A stretch of 64,000 bases of DNA from Medakamo hakoo (lineage: Eukaryota; Chlorophyta; Trebouxiophyceae; Coccomyxaceae): NCBI GenBank assembly GCA_026636295.1, contig CP089453.1, positions 496,001-560,000 of the forward strand. The letters run 5' to 3'. A model generated the notes under the pieces. It was not told the DNA's origin and ran no database searches. It saw nothing but the letters and a program-made list of their open reading frames with translations. Position numbers and translations under genes: made by a program. This document shows positions 50,101-57,312 of this stretch, in pieces; the first letter of the stretch is position 1; every line of letters starts with the position of its first letter.

Positions 50101-51515
50101 CGGCCGAGCCCGGGCGGGCGGCCGCGGCGGCCGCCGAGCCACCGCCGACGGACGCACGCCCACGCGGGCGGGCGGGCCCACTGTCGGGCCCGGCGTCACC
50201 GGCCCGCCCGGCCCGGCCCGCCCGCCCACGCGCCGGACCCGTCGACCGCTGGCGGGAGCGGGCGCCGCCCGCCCGGCCGCGCGCGCGCGGGTTGGCCGGC
50301 CCGCCCTCGCCCTGGGTGGACAGCCCGTCGTCGTCGAAGCCCGACCCGCCGGCCGACCCGCGGGCGCCCGGGGGCAGGCCGGTGCCGTCGTCGTCGTCCA
50401 AGCCCTCGTTGGCGCCCGCGGCCAAGTCCGGGCCGGCCTGCAAAGCCAGGATTTCGTCGATGGCCGCGTCCGACAGCGCTTGCGGCACGGAACAGTCGGC
50501 GTGCGACGGGTCCCACACATTGCCCGCGCACGTCCAGTCGTCCGGGATGGCATCCTCGGGCAGCTCGTACGGCACCTGGCGCCACAGGTTGCAGGACGCG
50601 CACTGCACCCACTTTTGTGGGGCCGGGCGGGCCGGGGGTTGGTGGGGTGGAGGCGGCGGCGCCCCGGCCGCCTCGGCCCCGCCCGACCCGCCCGACCCGG
50701 CGCGCGGGGCTTGCGACCGGTTGCGGCCGCGTGGCGCGCCGCCGGAGCCGCGCGCGCCCGTGGACCCGCCGCGTGCTCCAGCGCCGGGCGGGGGCGGTGA
50801 GTCGCCGTCACCAGTGCCGTCGGCAGCGGTGGTCGGAGCGTCGCCGCCCTCACCGCCGTCCGCCGGTTCCGCGTCGGCAAAGGCGGCCAGGGCGCCCAGC
50901 GCGCCGGCCGCGTCCGCGTCGTCGGCGGGTGGTTGAGGAGGCGGCTGCGTGGCCGGCTGGTGTTGGGGGTGGGTGGAAAGGGATGGTGCGGGGGGGGGGG
51001 GGGGGGGCGGATGGGATGGTGCGGGGGGGCCGGGGCCGGGTCGGCTCGAGCTTTCTGTGCGCGAGCAATCCGCCCCCAGCCGTCGACGCCGGTGGAACGT
51101 GCCCGCACACGGGCGAGCCCGCAGCCCTGAGCCGGGCACGCCATGCGCTACTCCCTGAACACGCAGGACGCGCCGCTCCCGGGAACGAGGCCTCGCCTCC
51201 GTGGAGAGGGAGCACTCGCGCCGTGGAGCGCAGTCGCAGGCGAGTGCAGCCCCGCCCGTCCACGTGCTCCATGCCTCCCTTGCCAGTAAAACTCACCTCT
51301 TCACCGGCGCGCTCGCCTGTGCGTGTGTTTTGATGGCAGGGTGATGGGCGTGGGGTGGGGAGGTGAGAGGCAGGGCGGGACGGGAAAAAAGAGCGGAGCG
51401 AAGAGGAATGCAAGCAGCACGAGCGGGGGCACCGCAGCCGGGCCAGTGCTCTGGCATCTGACGCACGATCCGGGCCTTCCGTCGCTGCCAGGGTGAGGCG
51501 GACACCCGCCGCCAT
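44156..51515 (-). CDS. MOM1/CHD-like chromatin protein: CW, PWWP, two chromodomains, degenerate SNF2
   Basis: One exon of 2266 codons spans 50956-44156. The 5' end is not certain: the frame has no ATG before the CW domain, and an acceptor AACACCAG ends at 50957. A strong donor GAAGAG|GTGAGT at 51297/51296 in matching phase suggests an exon from an ATG at 51515 (or 51614). Domains by position: CW zinc finger (about 50612-50450, CASCNLWRQVP), PWWP (about 49690-49530, AVWAKVEGHDWWPARVV), chromodomains (about 48985-48830 and 48790-48680), SNF2 N-lobe (about 48450-47560) and C-lobe (about 47370-46850). The SNF2 part follows CHD proteins but has lost its catalytic residues: Walker A reads ADAAGLGRG, the DEAH box LDARS, and HRIGQ is RALGS. 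It should not hydrolyse ATP. Arabidopsis MOM1 also has a degenerate CHD3-like SNF2 region. Gly/Ala-rich stretches fill the rest. Confidence 0.82.
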
Positions 51516-52248
51516 GCGACACACGCAGGCGCGAGGGCCGTCGTCGGCGCGAACGCCGTCCGCCCTGGGGCGCTTCCCTCGCGCACGCACGCAACGACTC
51601 GGCACCCGAGCCATCGGCGCTGGCGGTTGTGTCTTTTGCGGGCCATGGCAGGGACAGTGGGAGCCTTTGCCAGCCCAATCTGCGCCGGCGGCAGGTGCGC
51701 AGCAGGCGTCCGCATGCTTCGGCAGGGTCGCGCGCCACGGCGCACGGGAAGTTTTGCCGGCCGCCGCCCGGCTCCCCCTTCTTTCTGCTGAGCGTGCGGC
51801 AGCGCCGCAGCGCTCCTTGCGACAGCGGCCCGCACTTTAGCCGGCCGCGGCAGCGTCGCCAGGCGTTTCCTGGCCCTCCCACCCACCCCACGCCGGCCTC
51901 CATTCATGTCCCCACCTGAGCTCATGGCGGCGCGTCGGCCGGCTCACGCAGGAAAATAAGGGTGCCGCGGCGGGGAAGAGCCGTGCGTTTTTTGCAGAGC
52001 CGATTGTTCGGCCCGCACGGGAGCAGAGGAGGAGGGGAGACGTCCGTGCCCCCTCCCTGGGTGTGCGTTGTGCGCGCGCAGGATCAGGCTCGCGTTGCGT
52101 GTGTGCGCGGTTCGTGCGGGCACGCGCGGCTCCGGCCCCAGCTCGCACAGGCGGGCGGAAAGAGGGTTTGGGCAGAGCACGGCTCGGCTCGGCTGCGCGT
52201 TTAGTTCTCACAGCGCCGAAGGCGAACCGCATTGAGAGCACGGCGAAC
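51516..52248. other. Divergent intergenic region
   Basis: Between the remodeller (-) and allantoinase (+). It may contain more 5' UTR or coding exon of the remodeller on the minus strand, since an open frame from an ATG at 51614 runs into the proposed exon. Composition is less GC3-biased than in the genes. No RNA gene or repeat family was recognised. Confidence 0.5.
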
Positions 52249-53958
52249 ATGCGGCGCCGCGCCGTCCTGGTCGCTCTGGCCGCCGTGGCCGTCGCCCGCA
52301 TATGGACCTGGAATGACACCACACCCGCGGCCGTGGCCGCAGCCCTGCGAAACCGCGCCCTGCTCGCGCTGTTGGGCCCGTCGGCCGCGTGCTCGCTCCT
52401 GCCCGTCGCCCCGACCATCCTCGCCGGGCGGCGGGTCGTGCTGGAGGACGGCACGGAGGGGCCGGCCGCCATTGCCCTGGCCGCCGACGGCACCATCAGC
52501 TCGGTCATCCCTCTGTCCCCGGCTGCCGCACAGGCGGATTTGGCGGCCGCCGTCGCTTTGGCGACCGGCCGGCGCGGCCCGGCCGTCCGCCTCGCGGCGC
52601 CTGCGGCCATCATTGCGCCCGCGGCCGTCGACGCGCACGTCCACGCCAACGACCCCGGGCGGTCCGGCTGGGAAGGCCTGGCGTCCGCGACACGCGCGGC
52701 GGCCGCCGGCGGCGTGGGCACAATCGTGGACATGCCGCTCAACTCGCACCCGTCGGCCACGAGCGCGGCGGTGCTGCGGTCCAAAATCCGCGCGGCGGCC
52801 GCGTTTCGGCCGCTGGCCGTGGATGTCGCGTTTTGGGCTGGGCTGGTGCCCGAGAATGCGGGCGACCCGGCCGAGTTGCTTGCCATGGCCGCTGCGGGCG
52901 CCCGCGGCTTCAAAACCTTCATGACGCCGTCCGGCATCGCCGACTTTGGCAACGTGAGCGCGGCCCACATCGCGTCCGCCCTCCCCACCCTCATGGCGGC
53001 GGGGCTGCCCCTCCTGATCCACGCCGAAGACATGGACGCCGCGCCGCCTGGGACGGGCGGGGCCCCACCGTCTGATTTGGCGGGCTGGGAAGCGTCACGC
53101 CCGCCCGCGTGTGAAGCCTCGGCCGTGCGTGCTGTGTGCGACGTGGTGGTGGCCGCGATGAAGGCGGGCCCTCCCCCGTCGCCCGGCTTTCGCGTCCACA
53201 TCGCCCACGTCGGCGCGCCGGACGCCGTGTTGCCTGCCATCGCGTCCGCCCGGGCCGCGGGCGCTCCCATCTCCGGAGAAGCCGTCCCGCACGCCCTGGG
53301 CGGCCTGCCGTACCCCGAGCGCGCGCCACGCCCGGGCGACCCCGCTGCCGCGCTGTGGAAGTGTGCGCCGCCGCTCCGTGGCCCGGCCGCCGCGCGCGGC
53401 CTCTGGTCCGGCCTCCTCTCCAACACGCTCTCCACCATCGGCTCCGACCATTCCCCGGCCCACCCGGACCTCAAGCTCCGCACGACCTTTGCGCGCGCGT
53501 GGGGCGGCATTGCCGGGCTGCAATTTTCGCTGCCCGCGGTTTGGACGGCCGCGGCGAAGCACGCAGAGCCTGGCGGTGTGACGCCCGCGCGGCTGGCCGG
53601 CTGGATGGCGACGGGGCCTGCGGCCTTGGCCCGGCTGAGTTCTAAAGGCCGCATAGCGCCGGGCTACGACGCGGATGTCGTCGTGTGGGATCCGACCGCG
53701 CCCGCCGACACCTCTCCCGCTGCGTGCCACCAGCGCCACCCGTCTGCGTCTCCCTACCTCAACGCCCCGCTCACAGGCCGTGTGCTCGAAACCTACGTAC
53801 GTGGGAACCTGGTGTTCCAGGCGGATGAGAGTGGAGGAAAGTTTGCGGTGGCGGCGTGCGGGCGCGTGGTGGTGGATGGAGGTGAGGGCGGTCGTGCGAG
53901 GAAGCAGCGCGGGTTGGCCGGGTCGGCGGCCGCGGCGACAGCGGCGGCTCACGCCTAG
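52249..53958 (+). CDS. ALN: Allantoinase
   Basis: Zinc-dependent amidohydrolase opening the allantoin ring to allantoate in purine breakdown. Single exon, 569 residues. A hydrophobic start (MRRRAVLVALAAVAVAR) is a signal peptide or anchor, fitting the ER location known in plants. Metal and catalytic features: DAHVHANDPGRSGWEG (HxH), GGVGTIVDMPLNSHPS, GARGFKTFMTPSGIADF (the carboxylated Lys), LIHAEDMD, HIAHVGAPDA, and GSDHSPAHPDLK (catalytic Asp). The end YDADVVVWDP is the usual composite beta-sandwich. The ATG at 52249 is chosen because it begins the hydrophobic segment; the open frame upstream lacks codon bias. Allantoinase suggests use of purines as a nitrogen source. Confidence 0.93.
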   Translation: MRRRAVLVALAAVAVARIWTWNDTTPAAVAAALRNRALLALLGPSAACSLLPVAPTILAGRRVVLEDGTEGPAAIALAADGTISSVIPLSPAAAQADLAAAVALATGRRGPAVRLAAPAAIIAPAAVDAHVHANDPGRSGWEGLASATRAAAAGGVGTIVDMPLNSHPSATSAAVLRSKIRAAAAFRPLAVDVAFWAGLVPENAGDPAELLAMAAAGARGFKTFMTPSGIADFGNVSAAHIASALPTLMAAGLPLLIHAEDMDAAPPGTGGAPPSDLAGWEASRPPACEASAVRAVCDVVVAAMKAGPPPSPGFRVHIAHVGAPDAVLPAIASARAAGAPISGEAVPHALGGLPYPERAPRPGDPAAALWKCAPPLRGPAAARGLWSGLLSNTLSTIGSDHSPAHPDLKLRTTFARAWGGIAGLQFSLPAVWTAAAKHAEPGGVTPARLAGWMATGPAALARLSSKGRIAPGYDADVVVWDPTAPADTSPAACHQRHPSASPYLNAPLTGRVLETYVRGNLVFQADESGGKFAVAACGRVVVDGGEGGRARKQRGLAGSAAAATAAAHA

Positions 53959-54043
53959 GTTGAGGAGGGTGTGTGTGTGACATCAAAGCAACAAGCGTAG
54001 GAGAGTAGGCGATAACAAAGAGTGCGTGCGTGTGCGTGCGTGT

Positions 54044-54345
54044 TCACCCGCCGCCGCGCGCCTTCCACTGCCGCACCGCGCCCACGGCCGCGCCCGCGGC
54101 CGCAAAGGCGGACGTCCCCCAGAGAATGTCGGTCAGCGCCAGGCGCACGCCCCAGCCTTAAAATTGTTTGCACCTTTTTTAATACGTCGCCTTTTAGAGT
54201 GTCGTTAAAGATAAAGATAATTTTTTCTTTAAGACCAGCGGCTCCCCGCGATTCGTAGAAATAGAGGAGGGAAGACACTGGGGGAGGGGGGGGGGGGGGG
54301 AGGGCGTGGGAGGCGGATGGCTAGGCTGAGCAGAGCGAGCGGCAT
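54044..54345 (-). CDS. Possible small membrane protein with an AT-rich intron
   Basis: Tentative. The minus strand has a GC-biased frame ending at a TGA (54046-54044) that encodes WGVRLALTDILWGTSAFAAA and a basic tail, like a small one-pass membrane protein. Upstream, 54235-54157 begins with GT, ends with TTTTAAG and is very AT-rich, so it could be an intron; removing it joins SSLLYFYESRGAA to GWGVRLAL. Further up, a C/T tract ending CCCCCAG suggests another acceptor, or a frame from the ATG at 54345 with an uncertain C-run length. The donor GTCTTA is unlike others here. No family recognised. Confidence 0.28.
54157..54235. other. AT-rich block in GC-rich surroundings
   Basis: About 79 bases of mostly A and T, sharply bounded by GC-rich sequence. 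It is either an unusual intron (GT at one end, AG at the other on the minus strand) or a small insert of organelle-like DNA. Confidence 0.6.
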
Positions 54346-54563
54346 GGCTTTCGTTTTTTCTTCGCGACCGCAACGCGCGTTCCTTTCTCTAAACCGCGCG
54401 CCCCGTCCCGTCCACGCACTTGCTTGGAGGCTGAAAACGGCGGGAGGCTGGGTTGCCAGCGGTGACGTGTGGGAGGGCGGGCGGAGGGGCGCGCAAGGGT
54501 GCAAGGACGACGACCTGGAGACACACCTGTGACCTGACACACCTGTGCGGCGGCACTGCCTGC

Positions 54564-55595
54564 CTACACCTCCAACTTCAACGTCCGGCTCGTCGCCGAA
54601 CCCCGCCCGACCACGGTGAGCTCCCGCTCGCGCACCTCCACGGTCGCCCACGCATTGCTCCCACTCGGCGCTTCCACCAACGCCTCCAGCGTCAGCCAGT
54701 GCACGCCGCCCGCGCGCGCGTACCCGCCCTCGTGGTCGTGGCCGGCAAGGTACGCGACGACGGGCGAGGCGGCGGCGGCCCCTCCCCCGCCCACCCTCTT
54801 CCGCGTGACAATGTCGAAAATCTCGTCCTTGTTCCAGGCCGCGTGCGTCGGGCGGACCGCGGGTGGTGGGCCGGCCTGGTGGTGGGCGATGACGATCACC
54901 CGCTCGCCCGCCACAGCGGCCGCGTCCAGCTGCCCGTCCAACCACGCCGCCTGCGCTTTTCCGATTCCGCCATTCCATGGGCTCATCTGCGGTTCGGCGT
55001 CGGACAGCGGGTGCGCGGCCGCGTACGCTGCCGCCTCCTCCAAAATCGCGGGTTCCGCGTGCGAGTGCCCACTCAGCTCCGTCGTGTCCAGGGCCACCAG
55101 CCGCCAGCCCGGGTGGAGCAGCGTGGAATAGTAGGACGACCGGGCGGTGGAGGTTGCGCAGCCGTCCCTCGCCGGGAAGCCCAGCCGCGCCAGGACCGTC
55201 GCCTGGGGCATGTCCAGGCAGTGGTTGCCCAGGACGTGGTACGTTGGGATGGACGCGTCGGCCAGGCGGTCCAGGATGGCGGCGGCCGTCTCCAGGTCGG
55301 ACGGGTTGCGGGACACGTCCTCCCGGTTGCCGTTGGTGATGTCGCCCAGCGTGACCGCGGCCTGCAGCCGGCCGGCGCCCGCCAGGCGGACGAGCTCGTC
55401 CACGGCTTCAGCGAGTTTGGCCGGCGCTTCTCTGAAGCGTTGGGTCCGCCCCTCCACGTGCGTGTCCGTCATGTCGGAGTACTGGATGTCGGCGATGAGG
55501 CCAAAGGCGAAGAGTGGTGGTGGGGAGGGGTGGCCGACGGTCGGGGCATCGGCTGTGGTTGGTGGTGTCGCCGCGGCGGGGGGAGGAGGTGTCAT
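54564..55595 (-). CDS. ADPRM: ADP-ribose/CDP-alcohol diphosphatase-like phosphoesterase
   Basis: Calcineurin-like metallophosphoesterase of the ADPRM group, cleaving ADP-ribose and CDP-choline type compounds with Mn2+ (family knowledge). Single exon, 343 residues. Metal-binding motifs in order: GLIADIQYSD, TLGDITNGN, VLGNHCLDMPQ, VIVIAHHQAG and LAGHDHEGGY. GRTQRFREAPAKLAEAV and QMSPWNGGIGKAQAAWLDGQL are typical of ADPRM. The start at 55595 gives MTPPPPAAATPP, a short low-complexity leader without an evident targeting signal. Confidence 0.9.
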   Translation of the reverse strand: MTPPPPAAATPPTTADAPTVGHPSPPPLFAFGLIADIQYSDMTDTHVEGRTQRFREAPAKLAEAVDELVRLAGAGRLQAAVTLGDITNGNREDVSRNPSDLETAAAILDRLADASIPTYHVLGNHCLDMPQATVLARLGFPARDGCATSTARSSYYSTLLHPGWRLVALDTTELSGHSHAEPAILEEAAAYAAAHPLSDAEPQMSPWNGGIGKAQAAWLDGQLDAAAVAGERVIVIAHHQAGPPPAVRPTHAAWNKDEIFDIVTRKRVGGGGAAAASPVVAYLAGHDHEGGYARAGGVHWLTLEALVEAPSGSNAWATVEVRERELTVVGRGSATSRTLKLEV

Positions 55596-55867
55596 TCTGG
55601 GTAAAAGCGCAGCTCTCCGGGTAGGACAAGCCGGCAAGTCCGGGCCTGAGTGGGCGCAAGGACGCACGGAGACACGGATCGTGGTGTGCGGGCGCGGTCA
55701 AAAAGCGCGGGCCGCGCGCGCACGTGCGTTTTTTCTTCCCTGTGGTGCAATGACCCCACCTCCACATCCATCCATCCCGTTGACGCCCTTTCCATGGGAA
55801 TGGACGCTTCCTCGCCCGGCTCGTGCCAATTCTTTTCTCAGATAGAAAACGCTGCTGCTCACACATG

Positions 55868-56962
55868 TCACAGCCCACCCTTCCACACGGCCACCCCCGC
55901 CACCACGGCCGCCACCGCCGTCTGAATGACGTTCACCGCGTCGTTGGTCAGCCACCCCACCCGGCCCTGGACGGTTGCTCCCAGCACGGACTCGAAAAGG
56001 TTGGCAACCGCGGCAGCGGCCGCCACCGCGCCAGCCGCAGCAGGAGAGACCAGCCCCATCGCCGCCGCCGCCGCCGCAAACACCGCCCCCGCCACCAACC
56101 CGGCGCCCGTCCCCTCCAGCGACACCGCCCCTTCCGTCCCGCGCGGAACACGCGCCAAGCTCGTCACCAGGACCGTCGTCTTGCCGTACGCTTTCCCAAC
56201 TTCCGAGGAGGTCGTGTCGGCCAGCTTAGACGCAAAAGCAGCCACAAATGCTGCCGCTAAAGCCGGGCGCAGCGAGGCCGCGCGCGCGGCCGCTGTCCCA
56301 GCCACCCCACTCGCCGGCACAGCTAACGCGCCCACGGCCCACGCGTCCACGATTAAAGCCGCGGCCGCGGCCGTCATGCCCGCCGCACCCGACCCGTACA
56401 CACTGCCCGGCCCCCTGTGCCCGGACCGAGCTTCCGCGATGCCGGCAGCTTGCTTCTGGGCCAGGCGCAGCTTTGTGACGGCGGAGCCAGCGATGAAGTA
56501 AGCGCAGACGAGCACGTAGGCGGGCCAGCCAAAGGCGCTGTAGGTTAGAGTGCCCAGCAGCCAGGCGTGCGCGACGCCGGCGGGGGTCAGGCCTTTGGGT
56601 GGATGAGTGGACGGGTGAGTGCGCGGATGGAGAAGGAGAGAGTTTTTTGCGCTGGAAAACAAGGTGGTGGCCCGCCACCCAAACTCACCCTTGAGCAGGA
56701 CTTGAATCCCCAACGCAAAGACAGCGGAGTTCATGGCCACGCCCGTGATCAGGCCGGGCGCGGGCTGGGACGCGGAGGACAGGAGGGACGCGACGGACGG
56801 CGGGAGGGCAGCAGGAGGCGGGTGGGTTGGGCGTGGGATGTGCCGCGAGATGGTGGTGGGGGGAGGGGCGTGCGGAGCCCGCGCCAGCCGTGGGCGCGCC
56901 GGCACGATGATCCGACCTCCTGTGCGCACGCCCGGCCGGGCGGTGGGTGCGAGTGCCAGCAT
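55868..56962 (-). CDS. VTE6: Phytyl-phosphate kinase, VTE6-like (DUF92/TMEM19)
   Basis: Integral membrane kinase making phytyl diphosphate from phytyl phosphate, part of the phytol salvage route to tocopherol and phylloquinone in the chloroplast envelope (knowledge from plants). Exons on the minus strand are 56962-56689 and 56592-55868, phase 1, giving 332 residues. An Arg/Pro/Ala-rich leader of about 70 residues fits a transit peptide. DUF92 motifs: GLITGVAMNSAVFALGIQVL, LTPAGVAHAWLLGTLTYSAFG, KLADTTSSEVGKAYGKTT, PRGTEGAVSLEGTGAGLVAG, and GWLTNDAVNVIQTA. The 96-base intron is a multiple of three without a stop, so an unspliced message would still be read through. Confidence 0.92.
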   Translation of the reverse strand: MLALAPTARPGVRTGGRIIVPARPRLARAPHAPPPTTISRHIPRPTHPPPAALPPSVASLLSSASQPAPGLITGVAMNSAVFALGIQVLLKGEFGWRATTLFSSAKNSLLLHPRTHPSTHPPKGLTPAGVAHAWLLGTLTYSAFGWPAYVLVCAYFIAGSAVTKLRLAQKQAAGIAEARSGHRGPGSVYGSGAAGMTAAAAALIVDAWAVGALAVPASGVAGTAAARAASLRPALAAAFVAAFASKLADTTSSEVGKAYGKTTVLVTSLARVPRGTEGAVSLEGTGAGLVAGAVFAAAAAAMGLVSPAAAGAVAAAAAVANLFESVLGATVQGRVGWLTNDAVNVIQTAVAAVVAGVAVWKGGL

Positions 56963-57312
56963 GTGGACGGGCGAGCGGGAGTGACGGGGGAGACAGCCGA
57001 GCGAATGCGCTGTGACCCCCCGACTCGGCCATTCCACCCTCTCTCCATCCATCCCCGTCGAAAAATGTGCGGGCGCGCCTCTTCACGCCTGCAGTTATAA
57101 AGCCTTCGCCCTTCTTCGCTCCCACGCATTCTGTTCGCTCACTGTGTGCGTCTGTCGCCCGGAGTTACAGCAAACACGCGCCACACGCACCCCCCTTAGA
57201 ACTCTCTCACCACGCGCGCACTCTGTCTCCCTCTTTCTCTCTCTCTCTCTCTCTCTCTCCCTCTCGCACGCGCCCACACAGCACACTCCGCTCTCTTCTG
57301 TCTTCAAAAAAC
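56963..57312 (-). other. Intergenic region with CT microsatellite
   Basis: 5' flank of the VTE6-like gene and 3' flank of the EAF1-like gene. A CT tract runs from about 57223 to 57266. No gene was seen. Confidence 0.65.

Larger units (their letters stand above)
53959..54563. other. Convergent intergenic region holding an AT-rich block
   Basis: Between the stops of allantoinase (+) and the ADPRM-like gene (-). It includes GT/CG repeats near 54021-54042, a compact AT-rich block at 54157-54235, a G tract at 54283-54300 and a possible small minus-strand gene (listed separately). Confidence 0.6.

Noticed and set aside
44534-50800. A 2088-codon open frame antisense to the remodeller, and many other long antisense or shifted frames
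   Set aside because: In GC-rich coding DNA stop codons are rare in all frames. These translations are Arg/Ala/Gly/Pro-rich without domains, while the opposite frames carry clear families.
51293-51925. Minus-strand 210-codon frame in the region upstream of the remodeller
   Set aside because: No domain, mixed composition, and it conflicts in frame with the donor at 51296 that fits the remodeller; kept only as possible UTR.
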